Assembly (NCBI GenBank): GCA_902728285.1
Contig: CACVBU010001120.1
Span: 620,001 to 684,000, forward strand
Direction of reading: 5' to 3'
DNA: 64,000 nucleotides
DNA from: Clytia hemisphaerica
Taxonomy: Eukaryota > Cnidaria > Hydrozoa > Leptothecata > Clytiidae
A program made the position numbers and the translations under genes. Shown here piece by piece: positions 36,701-48,000 of this stretch; the first letter of the stretch is position 1, and every line of letters begins with the position of its first letter. The notes below the pieces were generated by a model. It had not been told where the DNA came from and did not search any database. It was given only the letters and a program-made list of their open reading frames with translations.

Positions 36701-39700
36701 TGTAAACGTCAATCAAAATGGTAGATCTCCTAAAGGACTATACTCAACTTTACAGGGCTAAACTATCTCCCTTACCTAATTTTGACATAAAAAACTGTCA
36801 TACAAACAAATAATACTCTTTGTACCGCATCCTGTATGAATTCTTTTTTGCGTAAAAATTTTTCTAGTGGGGGGGGGGGGGTGCGAAAAAATATTGGGCC
36901 TTATGAGGGGGGGTTCGAAATTTTTTTCCAGGCTAGGGGAGGGGGTGCGAAAGTATTTTGGGATTTTTCAAAATATCCTCCACTCCCCCCTAGTAGATAC
37001 TTTCTGACCACTCCCTAAGCAATATGCCATCCTGGAGCATGATTTCGAGATTAAAAGCCAAACACAATGCGGGGAATTCTATTATCAAATGTACAACCGA
37101 GAAGGATGCGACGTTGCCAGATTTTTGGTTACTGTACAATGTGAAGGTAATAAGGAATCAGAGACTATTCTGAGAAGAAGTTCTTCTATTGTGAGAAACT
37201 GGCAACGACAGATGTTCAGCTTAAATAAAGCACCAGGAACTAAATGCAAGGTAACCCAGCTGGCACACAATGTTGTTTCAACGTTTATCTAACGTCCACA
37301 ACGTCCATTTAACGTTAGATTAACGTTGAAACAACGTTATGTGCCAGCTGGGAAATGCATTCTTTCGCTTCAAGCATGTACTCATTTTTAAACTTTTTTA
37401 ACTTTCACCCGACCCTCCTGTATGGATATACAATAGAATGACAAATGGCTTTTAGCTGTTATCCATATTGGGCTTTTCCAGAAAAAAATTGAATATGGGG
37501 GCGGGGTGGAGGATATAACATTTTTTGGAAACTTACACCCCGGACATTTAACCCCCGGAGAACAGGTCCGAAAATCCCCGAAAAAGCACTAGTTGACCCC
37601 CTGGACATTCAATATTATCCCAAAACAGAGCAAGTTTACCCCCCCCCCGGACAAGGCAAATTCTATAGATTTTTCACTACCCCCCGGACACTATACCCTC
37701 CAACCCCATGTACAACAATTTTCTGAAAGAGCCCATTTAAGCCTTTTTGCAAGTTTACAGTTGCAAAACATTGTTTCCAAAAATAGGACACCTAAAACTT
37801 ACTTGCAGTGACGCAACGCTGCCAAAAATATATAGGTCTATAGGACAAAGGAAATTTGTAATAACCTTATTCGAGCAACAGTGAGGGGGCTAGAACAAAA
37901 GTTAATCCGATTTAATACAGGGTACAATTTAAAGCGCCTTTTCAAAGTCCGATTTTAGCCTTTGTTTTACGTGCAGGCTATAATAGCTGCAGTTTTGTAG
38001 AGATTTGCGATTCAGACTATATGCAACCATTTTGAAGCTAATTTCCTTAGTACATAAGGTAGCTCGGAAAATAAATTCATGTGCGGAATACTTCTCAGAA
38101 TGGAGTGCAGTCTAAAAATTTCTCCAGTGAGGTTTACACAAGAAAACCGTCTCGATGTTGCAACACCATTTCACGGAGATATTGATGCTGAATAGATACT
38201 ACCTTGTGGTGTCAATTAATTTGACCCTGTGTAAGATTTCGTTTAAAGAAAGTATTTGTAATTTTAGATGGTGTTCAGAGTTTCTAAAGGACTTTACAAA
38301 CCTGGAGGATCGATTCGCATCGATGATTTCACAATGTATCAACGCGCATGTCCAAAAGAGGGTGGACCGCATTTCCCAGGTGAGTTTCGTTGACAACAAG
38401 CAATCCTTTTTCCAATTCTTATTTGAAAAGCAATCCCTTAGGGGCTATTCATATATAGGCGGGCGCTAGGTGAGTTTGGATAGATTTTCGAATGTCACGT
38501 GATCAATTTTTAGCAAATTGATTCGTCAAAAGCTGTCACGAAAATTCATTTAATTGTAATTGGTAATAGCCAAATTCTCAATATATTTCGGCGCAGATTT
38601 CACCTTAACGTTCGTTGTTATTATGCTAATTATTAAACCCTTCACCATATCCATAACATTTTGTCTTTAGAACATATGGATTGTAGTTTCAATCCTTGGA
38701 CCAACAAATGTGCATGGGAAAGAAGTGGTGACGTCACATGGGCGTCACGTGACCGAAGTACTCCAACTGGAAACACAGGACCTGATCGATACTATGGTAT
38801 ATCCAGCGCCGGAGGTGAGAATTCTGACACGATTTGCGTAAAATTTGCTATGTAATTATTACGTTTATTATATAACTCTTGAAAAATCGAAATGTGTGTA
38901 TGGTAAACTAATCCATTTTGCAAATAATGAAAAAATTAAATTATTTTTTTGATATTTTTAGGGCGTTACCTTTACGCTGAAGCCGACAACAACAAAGATA
39001 AGACGGCCGTCTTGACCACACCCACATTGAAAAGTTCAACTCCGTACTGCATGAGGTTTTTCTTGAGTATGAATGGCAGAGATATGGGTGACTTTGATGT
39101 GGAGCTTTTACAAAATGGAAAAGCGAAGAATGTGTTCTCCAAGAAAGGCAATCAAGGCAATAAGTGGAGAGAAGGGCGAGTCGAGCTGCCAGCAAACCAG
39201 GAATTAAAGGTTAGTTACTTGTTGGAGAAGGATTTTTTTAAACGTACAACTGGAATATTCTTCTCAGTCCTCATCTGAATTCGCTGGGACCCCAGCCCCA
39301 CTAGAAAATTGAGCAAAATTTCGTCCCTGTGGGAAAATACCCTTAAATTTCAGCCCCGCTAGGAAATTGACTTCATCCTAACTCGAAATTCCATGTTTAA
39401 AAATTGCGCTCTAAAACCATCCCCACCACTGACCTTTATATATGATATATAAAGGTCAGCGATCCCCACTGGGTTTTTTAACCTTGGAACAATACAATTT
39501 TTATCCCCATTAGGATTTCACTAGGACTTATGAGGAAAAAAGTTACACCGGGGCTGTGAGACAGGGGTGTAATATTCGTCAGACAGAAGATATTATCCTA
39601 GTTAGTAGACTGACAGGAGTATGCCGCTAAAATCGGAAAAGAGATCTTGGATTTACTTTTTAAAAAAGTTTAACAAAATTTGGGGTGCAATTGACGCTGA

Positions 39701-42700
39701 AGCCACTCTTTATGACTTTCTCATGGCGTTCTGAATTTAGAACGCCATGGACTTTATTCATTTTGATTAATTTAACATTTTTCTTTTAAAGCTCTTACAT
39801 ACAATTTTGTAGTTTTCAACAAGGTCTAGACTGTGCATAGTATTTACAAAATGAAAATCTAAAATTTGTTGCCTTTTACGGCAGGTTCGAATGAAAGCAA
39901 CCATTGGAAATGGATCACTCTCAGACATAGCTCTTGATGAAATTGAATTCCAAGAAGGTAGTTGCTCACCCGATTTCCGATTGTGCGATTTATCGGATTC
40001 AAATGAAGGAACTTGTGTGTATAAGGACGATAAGTGTGGCGCACAAAAACCAACTTTAGGTAAAAATGGTGATTTATTCTCATTCTTTTAAAACATTTTA
40101 ATGCCGGCAAAAATTCAATATCAAGACCAGGGCGTTTGAAAAGAACCCACCCGTAGTTCTTTTAACATATTTTTCTCAAGCATTCTGAAAGACTAACAAT
40201 AATATTTTTTTTATTTCATCTATCGTTTCAGGACCTTCTTTTAAAAAGTTAGCAGGTAACATAAATTTTTATCTTCAAACGTATTTTCCACTTATTACTT
40301 TAAATCACTCACGTATTGTCTTTCATATCATTTCATTTCCCCATCCATTGGTAGTTCAAAAGGTACAGTCCTTGAGGTTATTACAAATTTTATCATCGAA
40401 GTATACTTTCAAATGTTAAAAGTTGACTTTTAAAATTGGTTTGCTTAAACCCCTTAAATTTATGGTTCATATGTCATTACTTTTGAGTTATCTTTATATT
40501 AAACTCAAATAAAGTCTCTTGCTTGGAATTTAACGTTAAGATAAAAACTAGGATCATTTATCAATTTTATATGTCAAAAATAGTTATCTTTAATTATATT
40601 GCGATAAATTTTTAGAACAAGCAGCTGTGAAGAACACATTAATCAACTCAGTTGGGTGGGTCAACGAAGGGTGGAAATTATCATTTGACGTCATGATTAA
40701 AGGAACAGTACGAAGTTGGACCAACTTGATCAGTTTCAATAATGGAAAATCCAGTGGAATAGGTATCTTCATGTTTAAGTTTACCCCTCTTTCATTCTTT
40801 AAAAACTTATCTAGAGTAGAAGCTCTGTAGTTTAGGACTTCCCACCATTGGTCCTTTTTTGCGCGTGGTTCACGGCCAGCCGGTTCGTCCAGCTGTGAGC
40901 CGAGTAGAATAGTGGAAGAAACTTAAATTCGAATCAGTGGAACCCCTGGTTTGTGGCACCAACGCCTCAGACGCCTCAATCATCATAATGTTAATGTTGA
41001 ATTTACACTGTAAAGAATAGTCTACCTACATGCTAGTGCTACCACTAATTCAATGAGATTTTGCTCCTTTTTCCCTCTACACTGTATTTTTTAAAGTACT
41101 TTATACGCACATCCTTCATCATACTTTCATCCCCATCGTTAATTTTAAACCAGAAGTGAGAAATTGGATCTAAATCGGGATGAAAGACATACGGGTAAGG
41201 ATGAGAGTTTGGCTGGGTCCTTTCAATTTGGATTGTTTCCTACAGGGGATGGTTTCTTAGCCTAGCTTTCAAATGAGGGGGGGGGTCCATATCGAATCTG
41301 CGATTCGAGGTTGTTCCTGAACCTTACAAAATGTTGACGAACTAACATATTGACCGTGGGTTTCTTTTCTATAGGTGCTCGTGTTCCTTCCATTTTTGTT
41401 CGCCCAAGAGAAAGTCGATTACATATTTGCACCAACATTGAAAATTCTTGGAATTGGTGTAAAGATTCAGCCACGTTTGCGCTAAACAAGTATCATTCCG
41501 TCGAGTTGGAGCAGAAAAGGGTCAGTATTTGTTTAAAATCCTCAAAACTTGAATTTTCTTGGTTGATAGAACAATTAATCACACTGATTTTATAATAGAA
41601 TCCACTCTACAAATTTGTTTTCTTAAAATTCTTAAAACATTCAGAGGTTTACCGTGTCCGTAAGAAAATTATTACCAGCTGTTATCAGGTTAGCACATGC
41701 CACGCTCTGGATATGGCGAATGAAACGATTTGACGATTTCAGCAAAAAAAATAAAAAACGCGTTGCTTTTTGATTGAAAACGATAGCGAAAGTGGCTCAT
41801 AGAGTGAATACGTGCCATGCATAGAGTATTACAACCTATGCTCAGCGATAGAGGAGCTAGGTAGAGTAAATATTTTCACTTAATTCATACATCATCAATT
41901 TTATAGGACGGTGGTACTTTTGTTTACTCAATCAAAATCGACGGAAAGCAATTGGCTACTATTAACAATAGATATCCTCAGTCCCATGACAACATAAAAG
42001 CATATCTCTCTGATCAATTCCATCCGGCATCAAATGCTGTTGTTAGAAACATCATCTTCCAAAACACGGACTGTAAGTTACACTCCCTTCTCACAGAACC
42101 ACTGGGAACCCACCCCACTGGAGAAATTGGCCAAAATATCGCCCCGGTGGAAAATTATTCTCCAATTTTTGTCCCCACTGTAAAATATTCAGATAATTGA
42201 ATCCTCACTGCAAAATACACGTTTTTTTCATTTAGAACCCAGTTTATAAGAAAATTTAGGCTGAAATTCGTCGAAAGATTAAGAACATCGTAAGAACATG
42301 CCCAGCCTCAGTTTGAAAAAAATGACAAGAAACTACAATTTTTTCCTCTTTTTAAGGAGTTTTAACCGAACTTAGGGTTGTATTTTCTAAAATCGAGAGT
42401 CAAATATTGTCCAAATTTTACCAATTTTAAGTGCTCTTTATTTTACATGATATTGTCGATTTAAAGTAGTTTGAAAAATTAAGAACGCATGTAAGAACAA
42501 CATTTTAGGCTGAAAATTGCTAAAAAAATAAGCACATCCTGCGCACAATTTATGTAGTTGGTTGGTTGGCTATGAAAATCAAAATAATAAAAACGACAAT
42601 TTTCGATTTTAGCAATATTACGTTGTGGTGACAAATGTACACCAATCAGAAGTCAAGAAAATGTTCAAGGAGAACAAAGTAAGTCCATGATACTTACTTT

Positions 42701-43935
42701 GATTTGTTACTGTCAATTTCCTATAATTTGACCCACTATTATTTAAAAATCTTTCTGTTAATCAACCAAGCAATCTGAAATAAGAAACGTCTTACTCATC
42801 ATTTTCACTTGCCTTAAGAGAGGCTCCACTGGAATTTGTCCTATAAATCTTTTGGTTAAATGTAATAGAAATGTAAAAGAAATTATATTTGGAACCTTTT
42901 ATCTGTTTCCCATTGAGAATAGATTATAGTAGATTGTAGGTAGCATGACACACATTAGGATGTCTTTCTTATTTTTTTTTTGCTCATAGAGTCCAATAGA
43001 TAGGTCTGATATGTTTGATGTGGATAGCTCAGTAATCTAGGACGTTTAGAGAGTCTTTTGATTGCATTAACTATGAACTGAACGTTCGTTCTTCGTTCGT
43101 TTAGTATTTCATATATACTCTCTATATATTACGACTTATTCTTCTCTTCACAGCCGAAGTATTGACATTCGACAAATACCAATGTACGAAAGAAAATGAA
43201 ATCCATATGGAGTTGAATCTTCCAAAAAAAACACAACTTATTCGTGGCTCATGCGTTGAAATCACATACAAAGTTGGGCGACCTCGCAACAATAACCGCA
43301 ACTGTGACTTCATTGTCTACCAGAGACGTGCCGACAACAACAAATTGGAGTATTTGGGTCAAAAGAAAACATCCTTCCAAGAGGGTTGGGTCACAAGTAA
43401 AATTGATTCTTCCTACAGACTTGCAGATAAACCATCGGTGAGTTAGGATATGTTTCTAAATAGTCGGTTCAAAGAAATCTTTTATTTAAGATTGTATCCA
43501 ATTTTTGCCACACAACTTACGCATCTAAAAAGTATCACAGTTTCCTTGTTCACACGAACAACACTGACACCACCGTGCCACAGATCTGCCCATCCCCAAA
43601 AAAGAAAAAATGTTTCATCTCCACTCTACTCAAAACTACTCTGACTTTTATCCCCACATGATTTTCAGTTAAGCCCGATGGATTTTGTCTCCTTTTCGGA
43701 TTTGAATGCTCAATTTCATCCTCGATTTTTATTACAGAATTTCACCATTATTCCACAAGTTATAAAAGATCATGACAACTTTACCTTTCATTCATTCAGC
43801 ATTATATTTTGCAGCCTAAAACGACTAATTTATGTTTTACCTTTACAGGTTGGCTTATTTCTGAAATCGTATTTCAATGATAATTGTCCCTTGGTTAGTT
43901 TCGCTGCTTTCAAACTGTTAGATGGTCCCTGCTGA
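33706..43935 (+). CDS. Secreted protein: two MAM domains plus concanavalin-like domain
   Basis: Exons: 33706-33760, 34174-34248, 34822-34896, 35374-35516, 37020-37250, 38268-38379, 38671-38814, 38962-39209, 39885-40059, 40232-40255, 40616-40762, 41375-41520, 41907-42072, 42613-42678, 43154-43437, 43849-43935; 725 codons in frame. A signal peptide (MDLLKVIFLVFALVCFSTG) is followed by a helical stretch with coiled-coil character (to residue 68). MAM domain 1 spans about 69-228 (WSCGFESSCADTF ... IRIDDFTMYQRAC) and MAM 2 about 232-395 (MDCSFNPWTNKCAWER ... IALDEIEFQEGSC). Then a Cys-rich linker, a concanavalin/LamG-like domain (about 428-585; WKLSFDVMIKGTVRSWTN, VPSIFVRPRESRLHICTN) and a Cys-containing beta-rich tail (603-725) ending in ...LLDGPC. 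No membrane anchor. Such proteins act outside the cell in adhesion or recognition. Exon 5 is interrupted by a transposon: see the element at 35766-37014. Using the older acceptor at 35749-35750 would run into a stop inside the element. Confidence 0.85.
34517..34787. mobile_element. 271-bp MITE with TACTCTCGGGTACC ends, copy 2
   Basis: Same family as 15669-15947. Ends TACTCTCGGGTACCAAATAG and CTATTAGGTATCCGAGAGTA are inverted with two changes. It lies in MAM-gene intron 2 and the body is in inverted orientation relative to copy 1. Confidence 0.8.
35049..35294. mobile_element. MITE with CACCCCTGTCTTAC ends (MAM-gene intron 3)
   Basis: Same family as 28316-28563. Left end ACACCCCTGTCTTACAGCCC, right end GGGTCTGTGACACAGGGGTG, inside GGGGATAGAAATT and CCAGTGGGG words. 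It stops 79 bases before the exon at 35374. Confidence 0.8.
35766..37014. mobile_element. 1249-bp TIR element inserted in a MAM-gene exon
   Basis: Ends GGAGTGGTCAGAAAGTATCT and the inverted AGATACTTTCTGACCACTCC are exact, followed by long G/C-runs. The flanks carry a 5-bp target duplication CTAAG (35761-35765 and 37015-37019). Removing the element and one CTAAG joins AACCACAACACTAAG (35751-35765) directly to the open exon at 37020, in frame. The element plus duplication at the right gives a pyrimidine-rich tract ending in CTAAG, which can act as a new 3' splice site; the frame is then kept with a loss of five codons. A second inverted repeat (TAGGAGATCTACCATTTTG, about 36591-36731) is nested inside. 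Confidence 0.85.
37255..37352. mobile_element. 98-bp palindromic MITE with CCCAGCTGGCAC ends
   Basis: Left CCCAGCTGGCACACAATGTT and right AACGTTATGTGCCAGCTGGG are inverted; the middle is made of AACGTT words that also pair. It starts five bases after the donor of the MAM-gene exon ending at 37250, so the element lies at the very beginning of the intron. Confidence 0.8.
39279..39570. mobile_element. MITE of the CACCCCTGTCTCAC family, inverted (MAM-gene intron)
   Basis: The right end GGGGCTGTGAGACAGGGGTG and the left-side words CTGGGACCCCAGCCCCACTA match the family at 28316 and 57026 in inverted orientation. The left TIR is truncated. Confidence 0.65.
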
Positions 43936-45028
43936 ATCAATTATGGTTAAGTTTGGGTATGGATTTCAACCCTGGATAATGAATTTGGTATATGTAATCA
44001 TCGATCCTTTTCTTCACGAGTGCGATTGGCGATGCTATCAAATGGTCATGATTTTTCTAATTTTTATTTCTTAAGTTTTATCTTGATATTGGTTATGATT
44101 TATTGAAAGCATAATCCTAATGAGATTTTTTTGATAATCTTTCGTGATAAATAAGTTCGGGGTTAATTTTTTATATCCACACTATGGGTACGACAGTTTT
44201 TAATTTCTTCAAATATATATCAAAGACAAATGCTAATTTAATATTATTATTTTTCTATTGTTGAAATTTTTCGTTTAATTTTAGAATCAGACTTTTAAAT
44301 TTTGGAATAGTTAATTGTTGTTTAATTTCTCGTTTTTGTACGTGATCGTCAAATTTCCTTAGCTCGAGAAAATTTATTTTGCCCCACGCGTACTTCGAGT
44401 TATATAGAGACTCCATCCACTGTATAAACCTTGGGACTAGTTAGTATATTGAGCTCCCCCCTCAAGTATTTTGCGTAATGTCGTGATAGGGAATTTTTTC
44501 TAGCGTGATTACATGATTTTGAAATTATTTCTTCGTGATTGCGTGATCAGATGTCAAAACGTGATCGTGATTCGCGAAAGAATTTTGAGCCGTGATGCGT
44601 GATTTGGACTTCTTTTCAAAGGGTACGTGACTCTCCAAGTTTTTTGTTGTTTTACGTGATCGTCGTGATTGAAAACAAAAAATTGCTTGATATCGTGATC
44701 AGAGTCAGTCTACCGCTAGGGGAGCCTCAAAACACGGTGAAGAGGTTTATATTTATCCTCATTTTGCGGCTTTTGTTTAGCTTACTATTGTGAAGTCGCC
44801 CTACCGGGCGAGGCTTTTAAGATCCGCCCTAAAATTTGCACCGATATCGGGTATAAACAAGCTTTAAATGAATTGAATAAAGGTATTAACCATCTTAAAA
44901 GGTTCAAAGTCCATCTTGAAAGATAGTGTAACATCAATTGACAAGTGTCATAGGAAGACGAAATAACCAGAGAACTACAGACCTTCAAGACAAGACCAGA
45001 CACATATCAACCCCTTGATTATGTCCAT
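43936..45028. other. Intergenic spacer between MAM gene and NUDT8
   Basis: AT-rich, without a recognisable exon. 44460-44700 has many GTGATCGTGATT/CGTGATTGCGTGAT words and is a dispersed repeat of the same style as the TTCACGC element at 60113. Confidence 0.5.
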
Positions 45029-48000
45029 ATGAATACAAGATTTATTCTAAAGAACTTCACTCAGATCTTCAAAAGATTTTGTAGTAGAAGCTACCCAAAT
45101 CAGTCTGCTGTCACAGTCACAGAAAGTGAGATCCAAAAAAGACTAATTGACCCAGTTGGTCGAAAACAAACGTTCCAAAATCTTCATGAAAAAGGTAAAA
45201 ACTTTTTTTTCAAAGTCCTTTCACGTAGCGGCATAGTTCTCTTTTGGAATAGACCTTTTTTCAAAGAGGCCACCCTGTTGAATAATTATGTAGTCCAGGG
45301 ACAGTCAGTCAGGAGTTCTATCCTAATTAAGCATTTTTTTTTTGATCGCATGGACTTTCTTAATTAGGATTATCCCTTTGTTTTTCAATCCTAATTAAGA
45401 ATATATATCGAATTTCTAGTTTTTTTCCAAAAATACAAATTTCCGCAGATTCTTATCAGCCTCCAATGAAAGAATTTAGTGTGTAGAGCAGATTTTGAAA
45501 GTTTGATATAGTAAGGGGACCCGTCCATATTCATTTGACAACGCAAAACGTCAAATTGACGTTATCCTCTGAACCCCCCCACCCCCCACAGATAACGTCA
45601 AGCGATGTACTGATGTATACCAAAAGTTGTAGCCATTTTTCATCAAAGTTTACCCGTTCCGTCGCAAAGTCCGTACTTGGTTGTACCCGTGCGTGTATGT
45701 GTTCTTTTAACTAATGACCTTTATTCAAAAAGAAATTAAAAGCTCCACTTGGCGCTAGGTCGGTGCCGTGCTTTAGGCGTACCACCTTCTTTGCCCACTT
45801 GCGATGTGGTTCGCTCGATCGCGCAAACAATGAAAATATGATGTAATGATATCATAGCGCAAACCAATGGGATTATGCGAGCAGCAAATTTTCATGTACT
45901 TCATACACGAATATGTTTTCGAAAGCTTATAAAGTATAGTGTGGTTGGTGGTTACAAATATCCGCGATTTTCACAAAAAGGTATACCTTTGATTTCTTAT
46001 AACGTCAAACCTAACTTTTGAAAACCCCCCCACCCCCTCATAACGTCAATTTGACGTTTTGCGTTGTCAAATGAATATGGACGGCTCCCCTAATATGGAT
46101 GGAGTCTTGAGTTATGACATTTAGAAAAAATGTTCTATTACCTTCGACAAAAACGCGTATAAAACGCGGGTGTATTGCCCTATCTACACTGTAGCAGATA
46201 AACATTTATAATGTAGCACGGGCTTTAAATATTCCTAATAAGAACTAACGTGCCTAATTAGGCAGATTTTTACTTATGGCGTCATTTTGAAGCCCTCCGC
46301 CCAAATTTTGTTTTGATTTTTGGCTCAATATATCATCTTCGACCTGCTCTATCTATTGCTCTAGTTAGAATTTGCGGATTTTGTTTGTTGGTGAAGAATC
46401 TGAATTTTAAAAATCATATTCTTAATTAGGATTGAAAAACAAAGGGATAATCCTAAATAAGAAAGTCCGTGCGATCTAAAAAAATATGCTTAATTAGGAT
46501 AGAACTCCTGACTGACAGTCTGAGAAATCCTTCGAATTGCACGCTTAAAATTCCGAGATTTAAACGCGTAATTGCACGGCTATCAAATTGTAAAGTTTTT
46601 AAAAGTGTTTTTACCTATCAATTTCATGTTCCAAATAATCTAAATCAGTATTATAATCATTGCTTACATTGAGATACATCATTTACAAGTTATTAGAAAA
46701 GAAATGAAAACACATTTCGTTTGTGCGAGTTCAAAATAGACAATTTTCCTCGAGTTTTCTCGGAAAAAAATCTGGAATGCTTGGTCAATTTTACGCAAAA
46801 TTTTACGAAGATTCCAATTCAAAAATCAGTTTTTGTCTGTTTGACCATGGTTCCATCCGTTTAAAAAAAAAGTAAGCCCCACTATATTGCTCAAGCTTCT
46901 TCAAGCAGGGCGGAAAATTAAGCGTGCAATTGCACATGGGTGGACTCGGGCGGACTATGATAAGCGCACATTTACAAGTTTACGCCTGCGGAAGTTAAGC
47001 GTGCAATTAGAAGGATTTCTCAGACTGCAGGAGAAAGACAATAATAAAACCACACATAATTATTACAATATGCATGTTACAGTAATTCATAGTGTGCAGA
47101 GGGTTCTGAACCCCCCCATTAATATTTCATCCCCCCCTATAAAGGTATCCCCCCTATTTTTAAAATTTTTTGATCCCGCACCATTTACAGGGGTCCGAGC
47201 CCCCAGCATATAATTTGTACTCCCAGTATTGGGGAAGAATTTTGATGAATGAAATATATTTTTCAGTGTGAATTCGTACCAATAGTCAATGAACTTGAAA
47301 ACACTAGCAAATAAACAGTAAAAAGTTACTATCCCCCCCCCATTTTTATTTGATCCCCCCTATAAGCTCAAACCCCCCATTTTAACTGGAAAATTGCCCA
47401 CCCCCCTATAAAGCCTTCCTTGAAAACTCGGATCCCCCCCCTTAAAAAAGGGGGGGTTCATACTATGTAATTATGCATGGCTCTGTCATTGTTTTTATGG
47501 CTGGACTACATAATTATTCAACAGGACGTCCTCTTTGAAAAAGGTCTATAGTTAGATCATCTGCAGAGGTGCCAACTCGTTTCTTACCGTTGACCGTAGA
47601 ATCGTCTAATGTCGACATGCGTCTTTTGTTATTTCGACATAGCTGTAGGCTGGTCTTTGAAATAAAAAATCAAAGATAAACAAATACATACCAAAGTTAT
47701 CAATCAATCACTAAATTGTACTCTTCCTATCACGTCACAGATTATTGATATGTAAGAAACGTGAAGTGGGTTTTTTCGAAAAGAAAACTTCAACGATGTA
47801 AGTCACTAAAAAACTAATAAGCATGCTTTCAATTCAACGAAGATACCCAAATCAAAACAACATTTTCATACCAGGAGACTCCCACATGCCAACATTTTAT
47901 CCTGCAGGAAAAAATTTAGCCAAATCTCCCGCTTTTTCAGGATTTTCTCCTGCATCGGATGAGATGGAGTTTTTATAATACTTTAGTAATTGGTCATTTG

